Positions 1-9,306 are shown, counted from the stretch's first letter. The stretch: 64,000 nt of DNA from Polytrichum commune (GCA_950295325.1 OX485808.1:3596501-3660500); one strand, 5' to 3'. The notes: generated by a model not told the origin, from the letters alone. Numbers and translations: made by a program.

Positions 1-407
1 GAATTTGGATATTGATTCTTATTGAATGATGCTTTGCATTGTCAATAGGTGTCTTGTTGTAAAGCTCCATTACTTCCACTTGTTATTTAGGGTTGACCAT
101 ATTGTAGTGATTTAGAGTGTCATATGGACCAAGATGACTCAACTACTTATTATCCTCATCAATTGTTTGTTGTCCCCTTTTGAACCTCCATAAATGGCAT
201 CTTTTCACTTGTTGGTAAATGTCTTAGTTTTCCTATTGTAACAATTGCAACTTCCCTTTCAGAAATTCCTCTACCTCATGTTCTTATTTAATAAACATCT
301 TAGTCATAATTGTCGGTCACTCAATATGATCCTCATCGAAGCGGTTTTGTACCTTTATAGTGTCTCTTCAAGTAGTCCACCTTAGCTTAGTTGTTACCAC
401 TAGATAT
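1..407. other. Unassigned 5' flank of the LINE
   Basis: No coding region, RNA gene or clear repeat was seen. Base composition is balanced between strands, unlike the strongly A/C-biased DNA that begins at about 417, so this is the insertion-site flank of the retrotransposon. Confidence 0.5.
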
Positions 408-416
408 TATTTTTCA
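408..416. repeat. Candidate left target-site duplication of the LINE
   Basis: The 9-mer TATTTTTCA occurs here and again at 8453-8461. The two copies sit exactly where the A/C-biased element begins and where its TC-rich 3' tail ends. A T-rich 9-bp duplication fits target-primed reverse transcription, but it is short and low in complexity, so chance remains possible. Confidence 0.5.
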
Positions 417-1106
417 ATAGAAACACTAAACTCCAACAAACAAACAATTATTACACTTAGAAATCAATACAAATCTAACCTTCGTATACTTAAAATTAAA
501 ATCAACCCAAAAGACACAAACCCCAATACACAAAAATACCAAATACAAAAAACCTACAAAATATACAAAAGTAATATAACAAAATTATATTTGAATACAA
601 AAACCAATAGTAAACCAAACAAATCCCACAAAAAATTAGTAAAAATCATCTCCATCAATACTCCAACTAAATTACAAATAAAAAACATACAAATAAAAAT
701 CACAACAAAACCTCTTACCAAATACAACAAAAATAAAACAATACAACCTACTCGGAATAAACATCTAAAATACCCTATCAAACAAAATATAAAGCCTACT
801 ATGGGCTCGGCCTACCGGCCTCGCCACAAAATAGAGCTAATATATATACACCACCACACCTTTAACCCCATCATTAATACAATTACAAAGCCTATACACC
901 CACATACTAAACCCATACACTACCATCCCAAAAATGCACACAAAACAATACCCGCCCTACCTAATCTATTCACCACTAGTAATTATACAATAATAAAGTA
1001 TTATAAAATGTTCAAGAGAAACCCAAAAATAAAACATTATCTCGGATATTACTTCATTAATAAATTAGCCCTACTACAATGTGGAGATATCGAATCCAAC
1101 CCGGGC
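417..1106 (+). pseudogene. LINE N-terminal segment: basic Lys/Asn/Ile-rich protein ending in a 2A peptide
   Basis: An uninterrupted frame of about 230 codons reaches from the element start to the 2A break point. It is rich in Lys, Asn, Ile and Thr and low in acidic residues, as expected of a nucleic-acid-binding ORF1-like protein, but no named domain was recognised. The first in-frame ATG inside the element is at 801 and the next at 1008, so either the upstream 384 bases are leader, the start codon was lost, or initiation is non-AUG. From the ATG at 1008 the product would be only a 33-residue leader ending in the 2A sequence, a layout reported for N-terminal 2A peptides of other non-LTR elements. 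A long stop-free run in such A-rich DNA, where TAA should be common, argues that the upstream part was coding. Confidence 0.55.
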
Positions 1107-1109
1107 CCA
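1065..1109 (+). other. 2A ribosome-skipping peptide motif
   Basis: The frame reads LALLQCGDIESNPGP, matching the strict 2A consensus D-(V/I)-E-x-N-P-G-P with the usual Leu-rich, Cys-Gly lead-in. In known 2A peptides the ribosome fails to join the final Gly (1104-1106) to Pro (1107-1109), releasing the upstream protein and continuing downstream. Here that would separate the basic N-terminal part from the enzymatic polyprotein without a protease. All key residues are intact although the element is otherwise dead. Function is inferred from motif identity. Confidence 0.88.
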
Positions 1110-2515
1110 ATGCCAAATATAATACACGCACACCCAACAACACACAAAAGAGCAGCCAATACCTATTTTATCCCTAATACAATAAAACTCCATCCAGAAT
1201 ACCAACACCTTGCAAACAGTTTTTCCCCTATATTAAAACAAGACCATCCCTTGCACCAACAATCAATCTTGGCATTTCCTCACTTACACCAATACATACA
1301 AACGAAAAACCACCCTCCACCTCCCCATATGGTATACGCCATCATTGTAACCATTAACCCCTCAATAAACACATGCAATAATATACTAGCCCAACCTAAC
1401 GCCTATCACTTTAACATAGAATGGACCAATACACTAATTACCAAGTTGGCTCACCTTACCAACCCTCCTGAAAGGCATATCCTCACGATACATCCATACA
1501 CTAAGTTTATTGAAACCCACCAAGACATAATAAACCCTCCAAACTCAATACATAAAGACCTATACACTTTCATCCATAAACAAGGAACACCCCCAAGTCT
1601 AATTGAAATCCAAAACGAATTCCCATTTTTACCAAATAAATTAATAACTGAAACACTTAGATGCTTTGAACCAATAAATGAATATGCCCACCCACCCCCA
1701 CTCCTAAATATACCTACCCAAACACCTAGAGCAAACAACAACACCAACAACGAAACAAACATGATAACTTGGAATGCTTCATCACTTAATACAACCTTAC
1801 CCAACTTACAAAGCCTCATCACCTACACTCAAATAAATACAGCAATTATCACTATCCAAGAGACCAAGCTCACTGCGACAAAATCCACGAAATACATTCA
1901 GAACTTATTCCCACAATATAAACTCATTTTTAACAACACACACGCATTCACGAGATGTATCCATCAACGAATGCCCTATACACCCGGCAGGGGAGGATTG
2001 CTCACACTTATACACAATAAATATGCGTTCCCCGGTAATATCACCAAAATCCCGACTCCAATAAATATTTCACTATACCTCCAAATTATACGAATAAATA
2101 ACCAACCATTACAACCATGGCTAATCATTCATATATATATGCCCACACACGTAGAAGACATTCGACTCATCCCCACCATAGAAGCCACAATTACCAACCA
2201 AATCACCGCACACCCAAATCACAAAAACATCATGTGTGGAGATTTTAACCGAGATATCGCACTTATAGGCAGACAAAATGACAACCTCTACACACCACCA
2301 CAAGAAGAAGACATACAATGGAGGACCTTTACTACATCCCTGAATTAGAATATATCCCAACAGATTCCACATTCTCAAGACAAGGTGGTAATAACTTTAC
2401 ATCAACTAGCTTGATTGATGGTTTCTATATCAACTCGTCAAATAATAGTAAATACACCTCTACAACAAACACCCATATAAACCTCAACTCAGACCACTAT
2501 CCAATAACACTACAT
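1107..2515 (+). pseudogene. LINE polyprotein: uncharacterised linker plus APE-type endonuclease
   Basis: Residues after the 2A break (1107-1760) form a Pro/His/Asn-rich linker with one region (about 1560-1670) that could be a helix-turn-helix; I do not recognise it. The apurinic-like endonuclease starts at 1761. Visible motifs are ITWNASSL (metal-binding Asn), IQETKL (catalytic Glu, 1860-1862), GRGGLL, the HIYMP strand, CGDFNRD (2235-2255), SLIDGF and the terminal SDHYPI (Ser-Asp-His, 2489-2497). This enzyme nicks target DNA for target-primed reverse transcription. The frame ends at a TAG at 2346-2348 and resumes one frame over, best explained by loss of one T next to AAT-TAG, so this copy could not make a complete nuclease. 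Confidence 0.85.
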
Positions 2516-4420
2516 ATACCACACAACACACTACTAGCAAGACCCATACTCTCCAACAACATTACACAATCCAGGATTTAAAACCCAATACCGCCCGAAA
2601 ACCTCGAAAAATTTAACATAATTTTTTTTGAAGAAAACACCATACAAATTAATGTTTTAACCACTCTCCTTGAACACCACGACCATCTCACAAATAATCA
2701 ATGGAAAAATGCATGTGACTCACTCGACATCATAATACAAAAAATTTCACTAACTACAGAAGAAACATGCAGTGCAGCCCCATCACCACACCTTACAAAC
2801 CGTGCAGCCCAACAAGGCGGCTTCTTGCCACGCAAACTAGCTAAATCATGGAAAAAACACCTAGCCACATATCACTTAATCATGAAAACTATATACATTA
2901 CCAAAAACAACCCGAACTGGCAAACACACCCAATAATAAATGAAATACACAACCACCAACATGCTCACATCCCTAACCCACCCACAACAAACACATCACC
3001 AAACGAATGGATAGAAGAAATAGCAACCATTGCAAAAACCGCCAAGAAACAAGCTAGAGATATCACTACAAAATACACTAAAGAATGCATATTAAAGGCA
3101 ATATCAAAATACAGACAACTTTATGAAAAAAATCCAAAAAATGTAAACATGAAAGTCTTCAGAAACTCCGAAACTTCACCCCTAGACTCTATCATTGACA
3201 GACAAAACAACATTTTAACTAGTCCCGAAGATATTGCCAAAGAAATATATATACAACAATCTATTAGCAACCGCCCCACAGTTCTCACTTGTGAACACCA
3301 AACAATACACCCCCAACATTGCACGTGTAACGTACGACAATACCCATAGCATGACCTCGACGGCTTCACCATAGACCGGCGCGGAGAACCCCAAATTCCA
3401 CTATATACATATTTTGACACAGAAACATATGACCTTTGCCTCAAAAACCTAGGTAATAACAAAGCCCCTGGTCCAGACAAAATTCCCAATTCAATCATCA
3501 AAAATATGCCACCACGTTTCCACAAACTTTTGTTTCTATTCTTCAAATACTGTTATAAACAACAACAAATCCCTACATCATGAAAAACTAGCCTCACAGT
3601 TTTAGTTTATAAGAAAGGTAACCCATCACAACTTACAAACCATAGACCTATTGCTCTAGCAAATACCATATATAAATTTTATACAAGCACTCTGACATCT
3701 ATCATTTCGACCTATGGAGAAACTCATCAAATACTACATGATAGCCAAGAAGGATTCAGAGCTGAAAGAAGTACATCTAGACAACTTCAAGTATTTATTG
3801 CTGCATTAGAAGACGCAAGATTCACAAACCAGGACATATACATTTTATACATAGACTTCAAGAATGCATTTGGCTCCATTGACCACGCTAGACTCCTAGC
3901 CATAATGAAGGATCTCGGATACCCAAACGACGCTGTAAACCTAGTCGGAAATATATATTCTCAATCCACTACTACATTCATTGGAGAACACTTTGGTAAA
4001 ACACAACCTATCCCCATTCAAAGATGAACAATACAAGGAAATACCCTAAGCCCATACCTATTCATCATATTCTTAGAACCCCTCCTTAGATGGTTACAAC
4101 AAGGGAATAATGGATACACATTTGGTACATCCAAAGTAAAAATCTCCTCAGCAGCATACGCCGATGACTTAGCAGCAATTGCCAACAAACTAAAATCACT
4201 ACAAATACAAATTAACAAGCTCGACAAATTTTGTAAATGGGCGGGCATGGATTTGGGAATTCCTAAATGCGCGATTACTGGATGCCCAAACAAATCCAAA
4301 ACGAGCCCCCTAGCATTCAAAAGTCAAATCCAAGCTACCAATATAAACTACAGAAACGAACCTATACCAGTCCTAAGTCAAAATGAACCATACACATACC
4401 TGGGAATAAGCCTCGCCCCT
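2516..4420 (+). pseudogene. LINE polyprotein: reverse transcriptase domain
   Basis: After a spacer, the frame carries the LINE pre-RT signature NKAPGPDKIP (3455-3484), then fingers and palm: LVYKKG near 3605, NHRPIAL, EGFRAERSTSRQ, motif A IDFKNAF with catalytic Asp at 3854-3856, motif B QGNTLSP near 4034, and motif C YADDLAAI with the Asp pair at 4163-4168. Motif E/thumb (YLGISL) follows at about 4397. It would copy the element RNA at the nicked target. Stops interrupt it at 2579 (TAA), 3347 (TAG), 3581 (TGA) and 4025 (TGA, just before motif B), so the copy is inactive. The motif B context and the 'LEPLLRWL' that follows resemble APE-bearing LINEs rather than LTR elements. Confidence 0.9.
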
Positions 4421-6029
4421 TCACTAAAATGGAAAACGCAAATACACAATACCACCACCAAAGTTATAAAACAATGTAAAGACCTAGCAGCTTGTCCAGC
4501 TACTATGAAACAAAAAATTAATATGGCAGACACAGTTATACGTGCTGGAATCGCATACAGCTTCTACGCTGTATCATACTCTCTTCCCGCCATAAAAAAA
4601 CTTGACAAAAATATCATAGCCCTACACAAAACAATATGTGGATTACCAAAATGCACATCAAACATCACTACACAACTCCCTCATGACTTATTCGGAATAG
4701 AAGCCTTCTCACTCAAAAACGCCTATTTACGATGCATAGAAGAGCAACTACAACATGCCCTTAATGACACCGGAAGACTTGGAAAAATTTACAATGGACT
4801 ACTACAATTTATACTTGCAACATTTGGTGGCGCCAAAGAAATACCTCGTATCAAATATCACCACTGTGTCCGGTCACCTATAACTAGAACACTATTTTTA
4901 CTGAAGAAAGAAGCCGGAATCCACCTTAAAAGTACAATGGACAACTTCATATTTAACACCTCCCCTCTTGAAAACGTCTGGATGAAAGAAGCGCAAAACA
5001 TGCATGGCCTAAATCATATAACCTCGCTAAAATTACTACAAAAATTACTACTGCACAATATAATTGAACTAAGGCAAATCACCTTACCCAATGGCCTTAA
5101 TATGATGAGCCCAGATGATTTTAAAAACTATTATTCCAACCCTACAAAACTAACCAAAAGTGCACTAAACATTGCCCAACAATTATTTTGTCACCCCTCA
5201 TGCCCCCCACAATGTCAACAACCATGCCCGCACCATTATCCCCCAAGAACCTTAAAAGACAACTACATTATAATAAACCACAACATCCTCCCCAGACAAC
5301 CCGATCCTCCCATCCACCCCCCAAATCCACCGCACCCACACCACCCATCTCCACCAAGAGAAGTTCTTAAATACCCCACACAATTCCCTATCCACACAAT
5401 CCTTGACCACAAAAAACGTCAATACATTAACTCCAATGGAATAACAAAAAATGACACATCATACCTATGCCAATGGATAATAAGAAATAATAACATCTAT
5501 AACAAATGGCGAACCCAAAGATATTTATTCCTTTGGTATGACGCTAACACTTGTACACATAATACCAGCCTACTTACTCAATACTACACCAAGAGACAAC
5601 ACAAATACTTCTCAAACTTAATAAACGCCCATTTTGCCACAGAACAACAACGTGATACGAGATATGTCACCCCCGCAATAACTATCCCACTGGCACATAT
5701 TTCTATCAATGAATGCAACCCCGAAAGTGATATAGAAACCACCATCAATACTATCCAAACTCACTTTGATGTTGCCCACATATACGAAGATAATGGAAGG
5801 CACCTCACCACTATCTCCAAAACTAGACTACATTGGCTTTGGCAACAATACCAACTCGCAAAAAACACCCCACATGGACTAGAACCACCCACACAATCAT
5901 TTGAAACCGAAATGGTATGGTTATACCAAAGATACAAATACCGTATTCCTAAAAATGACCCTCTAAAACTAGTCCAATACACAATACCAACCCCAATACT
6001 AAATTTTCTCATCACATCATTTAATATCA
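4421..6029 (+). pseudogene. LINE polyprotein: thumb and long connector with a Cys/His cluster
   Basis: This stretch is open for its whole length, the longest intact coding block in the element. After the thumb region it contains a cluster reading C-x3-C-x3-C-x3-C-x-H-H (5189-5236), a plausible metal-binding knot, followed by a Pro/His-rich hinge (about 5240-5370) and then a region with aromatic and basic residues (about 5400-5900) that I do not recognise. The distance between RT and RNase H, about 830 codons, is far longer than in ordinary LINEs, so extra domains are present. The open frame despite age suggests relatively late stop mutations. Confidence 0.6.
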
Positions 6030-6410
6030 GCCACTCATATTTCTCATCCCCAGTCACATGCCCCACACAACTCAATCAATTTTACTCCCCGTTCTCACGA
6101 GATAAAATATTTGGCTCCTTAGGTAAAGCCTTCGACCATAAATGGAAGGGAATAGGCTATGCCCACCCCAATAATGCAATAGACCTACAACAGGCTATAC
6201 ATTGGGCCCGTCTTGCCGCCAAAAACGACCCAAGTACCATCACAATACTCATTTCACCGGATACAAATTGGTACCAAAACTTCAATCCACACTCTGGTCC
6301 ATTTCCAGATACACATATTATTGCCCACTTTGCTGCAGATACTATCACATATGAAGAACCTACTATACCACCTGAACTTAACATATCTAGGAAAGAACTC
6401 TCTACATTAC
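6030..6410 (+). pseudogene. LINE polyprotein: segment resembling a PCIF1/Dam-type adenine methyltransferase
   Basis: The frame shows, in order, YFSSPVTCPTQL, a YSPFSRD segment, FGSLGKAF (about 6110-6133), W-K-G-I-G-Y followed by AHPNN (6161-6175), a helix with AIHWARLAAK, and a strand ending ISPD-TNWYQNF. The order SP...D..FGS.G..F...G-x-(N)PP...hydrophobic strand-PD.W is that of adenine-N6 methyltransferases of the PCIF1 cap-methylase and related phage/transposon families. The catalytic NPPF/Y position reads HPNN, so the domain may be inactive, highly divergent, or a different fold with chance likeness. If real, it would modify element RNA or cDNA. This is inference from motif spacing and needs a profile search. 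Confidence 0.4.
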
Positions 6411-7090
6411 AAATATTCTGCATACACCATCAAAATAACTACATAGGAACCTATGAACAACTAAATCAACTCACCCATATTGTAAATAACCTTTCAATAC
6501 CACAACCATACACACAAATTGCCACATATACCCCTCCGAATACCCCTGTCAACCCTAGCAAAAAGTGGTCCAAACTAACCTATCCCAACATCCCCACACT
6601 CAATGAAGCATCTATGCCTCAACCACCCGAATACCAAACTAACTTCCCATTAAAATTCCATCCACAATTTAGTTATTACACTGACGGTTCATTTAAAAAA
6701 CCCAAACTAATTGCCCCTGGAGTATGAAGAAGAGAAGCAGCAAGATATGGCATTTATAGTCCTAAAGGGCTTAACATAGCCAAACGACTACATGGCCACC
6801 AGAATATCCTACGGGCAGAAATGATTGCCATCCACAAAACACTACGAATTATCAACGATCAATATCCAAATGAACCCGCATACATATTTACCGATAGCCT
6901 AAATGCACTTTATCTACTAAACACACAAATTAAACATCCCACACTACACAATAGTCACCCTGACCAAGCCACACTTGCCTCCATGGTACAATTGCTCCAA
7001 AACCGTTCCTAGCCAATCACATTATACAAAGTGAGAGTGCACGTCAATATCGACGGCAACGAACAAGCAGATAAATTAGCAAAAGAAGGA
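6411..7090 (+). pseudogene. LINE polyprotein: RNase H domain
   Basis: After a variable spacer the RNase H fold begins at about 6671. The four acidic catalytic positions are visible: Asp in YYTDGSF (6683-6685), Glu in RAEM (6818-6820), Asp in FTDSLNA (6893-6895) and Asp in GNEQADKLAKEG (7070-7072). It would degrade RNA in the RNA-DNA hybrid during second-strand synthesis. TGA at 6725, where the context suggests Trp, and TAG at 7010 interrupt it. RNase H downstream of RT occurs in several LINE groups, including those with an APE domain. Confidence 0.88.
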
Positions 7091-8142
7091 CTGGAGCTTA
7101 CACATAGAAGAGCCACACATCCATACGAACACGCCCATGCCACACCGTATTATTACCAAAAAGACGAATGGCCCTCCATGATAGACATGCCAGACAAAGG
7201 CCCAGTTAGATTTCTAGAAAAACAAATTAAAAAATATGACAGAATAAACAACTTAGAAAACCTGGCCATACAAACTCCCAATATATATAAATGGATAAGT
7301 AATGAAAATATTGACAAAGAACTTTCCAATGAATTTTGGAATAACCCTACCATTACGGACAAGCAAAAATCATGCCTTATCAAATTTCGCACCGGAACCT
7401 ACATGGGCCAAGCCAGAAAACAAACTTTCTTTGGTAGACAAAGATTCCCTACCATTACCTGTCCTATTTGTAATTCATATGACTACATGTACTACTGACA
7501 TGGCTACATGTACTACTAACATGTAGGCAACAACATATACATTCACTACACGTCAAAAGGCATAACAAAGCAGTCTGGGAAATCAGAAAATTATTAATAT
7601 CTTCCGAAAAATCCCGATGTTACACTCTTATGAACGCAGGTACCTTTAATGGCAACCCCCAAGAAAACACCGTCCCTAACTGGCTATTACCGTGCACATG
7701 TGGAACCCAAAGATGCCACTGTAACTCCCGCTTTAGACCCGACATTCTCTGCGTTAAAGGCTTACCATATCAAAACGAACCCCCCACAAATATAGACGAA
7801 ACACTTACCATACAATTCATTGAATTCACATATTGTAATGATAGATTTTCACCGGTAACACTAGAGGCCAAAGCTAACAAATACAAGCCACTCATAGAAA
7901 GCATTGCTGCTCTAGGGTGGAAAATTGACCCGCTCATTGTTATTACAGCAGGAGCCAGAGCCGCAACACACATTCCATCGATGAAGTTGCTTGAAGACAA
8001 ACTTAAAATACCCATGCCATCCATCCGAAATACCTTTAAAAATATTAATACCATTGCCATACAATACGCCATGTCCATCCTCCTTCACAAAAGACGACTA
8101 GAAAATCATCAACCCCTACCTCAACTACAAGACCCCCCTTAG
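7091..8142 (+). pseudogene. LINE polyprotein: CCHC knuckle and C-terminal restriction-like endonuclease
   Basis: A spacer with a conserved-looking KFRTGTYMGQARK stretch leads to CPIC (7460-7471). The His (7507-7509) and last Cys (7522-7524) lie in another frame beyond a 14-bp insertion at 7484-7497; without it the spacing is CX2CX7HX4C, that of RLE-bearing LINEs. Then come RHNKAVW, a second cysteine cluster CxC-x4-CxC (7693-7722), and the nuclease motifs RPD (7735-7743), Glu in IEFTY (7822-7824) and KxxKY (7870-7884), the PD-(D/E)XK arrangement. TAA closes... the frame ends with a stop at 8140-8142 after a basic tail. RLEs cut target DNA, often at preferred sites. Together with the upstream APE this gives two unrelated nucleases in one element. 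Confidence 0.8.
7484..7518 (+). repeat. 14-bp tandem-like duplication that breaks the CCHC knuckle
   Basis: TACATGTACTACTG at 7484-7497 is nearly repeated at 7505-7518 (last base differs). The extra 14 bases shift the frame from 2 to 1 and separate the two halves of the zinc knuckle. Removing them in thought restores the expected spacing, so this is a late lesion of this copy. Confidence 0.75.
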
Positions 8143-8361
8143 CTAAAAACCAAAAACATATATGAGAAACGTCCTCTCTCTACAACAATAAGCTCATGAC
8201 CAGGCACCCCAACTTTGCACAAACACACCCCCTCATTAATTAACCCTATTTATACCCTCCTAGATGGTACTGGCCTCTTTGATGCTGGTTTCTTTTGTTA
8301 CCGGTTACTTGTGACTATAGTGTCTACTCTCGAAAGGGGGAAGTAGTTCTTTACTCCTATT

Positions 8362-8382
8362 CCTATGTCCCGTGGACATAGG
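8362..8382. repeat. Perfect hairpin 1 in the LINE 3' UTR
   Basis: CCTATGTCC, three-base loop CGT, GGACATAGG: a perfect 9-bp stem. It could fold in RNA or DNA. Confidence 0.8.
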
Positions 8383-8417
8383 TCTAGGGGTGGAACGAAC
8401 AAACACTTCATTCACGT

Positions 8418-8434
8418 CGATCCCCCGGGGATCG
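8418..8434. repeat. Perfect hairpin 2 in the LINE 3' UTR
   Basis: CGATCCCC, one central C, GGGGATCG: a 17-base palindrome that in RNA would form a GC-rich stem of seven pairs with a three-base loop. It lies 35 bases downstream of hairpin 1. Confidence 0.8.
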
Positions 8435-8452
8435 AAGTTTCTTCTCTCTCTC

Positions 8453-8461
8453 TATTTTTCA
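8453..8461. repeat. Candidate right target-site duplication of the LINE
   Basis: TATTTTTCA, identical to 408-416, directly after the TC-rich tail. Confidence 0.5.
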
Positions 8462-8745
8462 TTGTGACAACCTTATTCTTGTGTAATTATCTTCTTCATG
8501 TGCCTCAACTATGTTTACTTTAGCTCGAGAGTTACAACTTAATCATGAAGGTTTTGACAATCATCTTCATATGCAACAACCTCCTTCATATGTCAAAGTT
8601 GGCTCTTCTTCCCTTCTTTCAAAATTCCTTTGTAGTGATAGAAGTTCTTAATCCCTTGATGCCTAAACTCCTTTCACTTTGTAGTGGAATTTCATTTTTT
8701 AGCTCGAGTGTTATTGGAAAGTAGAACCAAGTGATTCTAGGTACC
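8462..8745. other. Unassigned spacer
   Basis: T-rich intergenic DNA between the LINE and the first MITE. No coding potential or clear repeat seen. Confidence 0.45.
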
Positions 8746-9157
8746 GTAGCTCTCTAGCAACTTGGGCGGAAATAATTAATTTTAAATGTGCCTAAATTTA
8801 TGAGAAAATAATTTCATTGAGTGTTCACAAAAAAAAACACTCAAAGAGTGCCTAAAATCACAATAATGCAAGTGACATTCACTGGAATCCAAAAGTAGCA
8901 TCAAATGATTTCAATAGTGTCTTCATACGGCATCAATCTCACTCATGGTCTAAACACAATACAAGCATGAATTCGCTCCACAAGTCATGCTTGACACGCT
9001 ACCATAAAAACAGGAATGAGACAAGCAAACGGAATGAATGTCTAACTTGTTTTTTTTTAAATCCAAATTTAGAATATTATTTTTTGGGTTGCCTAACTTA
9101 CTTTTGCACTTTAATTAACTATTAGGAAGAAAGGTGCCCAAGATGCTAGAGAGCTAC
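8746..9157. mobile_element. MITE-like element C, copy 1
   Basis: Ends in 21-bp terminal inverted repeats with one mismatch: GTAGCTCTCTAGCA plus ACTTGGG at the left (8746-8766), its complement at the right (9137-9157). Internal sequence recurs in copy 2 at about 9823-10210, including the stretch around AAAGAGTGCCTAAAATCACA. No coding capacity. Superfamily not assigned. Confidence 0.75.
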
Positions 9158-9306
9158 ATATAACCTTGAAGTAATTTGTTTGTCGTTGTGGATCCAATGA
9201 CTTTTGTAACTAGATGCCTCTTGTTGTTGTAGAAACTAAGTAGAACTAGGTGTCTCTTGTTGTTGTAAAACCAAATAGCTATAGTAGACTTGGTAGCCTC
9301 TTATTG

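Larger units (their letters stand above)
417..8452 (+). mobile_element. Full-length, inactivated non-LTR retrotransposon with APE and RLE nucleases (Dualen-like architecture)
   Basis: About 8.0 kb, transcribed left to right. Domain order: basic N-terminal segment, 2A motif, linker, APE endonuclease, reverse transcriptase with YADD, Cys/His cluster and long connector, methyltransferase-like segment, RNase H, CCHC knuckle, restriction-like endonuclease. Coding frames are 0 (to 2348), then 2 (to about 7483), then 1 (to 8142), so the original was probably one very long polyprotein. It is broken by a single-base frameshift at about 2346, in-frame stops at 2579, 3347, 3581, 4025, 6725 and 7010, and a 14-bp insertion at 7484-7497. 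The + strand is very rich in A and C and poor in G throughout. Two 3' hairpins, a TC tail and a candidate 9-bp target duplication mark the end. APE plus RLE is known from Dualen/RandI elements of green algae; placing this copy there is inference from architecture, not from a tree. Confidence 0.9.
8143..8452 (+). other. LINE 3' untranslated region and tail
   Basis: Between the last stop and the candidate right target duplication lie about 310 bases ending in a TC-rich tail (8440-8452) rather than poly-A. Two perfect hairpins are embedded (listed separately). In RLE-type and many other LINEs the 3' end of the RNA is recognised by the reverse transcriptase, so this is the likely recognition region. 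Confidence 0.65.

Noticed and set aside
554-781. Minus-strand open frames inside the LINE (also 1451-1822, 3121-3546, 5618-6423, 7770-8078)
   Set aside because: They are shadows of the A/C-biased sense strand: the complement is rich in G/T and so poor in stops. None has a family likeness.
3347-7012. Recoding of TGA/TAG as Trp in the LINE
   Set aside because: TGG is used normally for Trp elsewhere in the same frame, TAA also interrupts it, and there are frameshifts, so decay is the simpler explanation.
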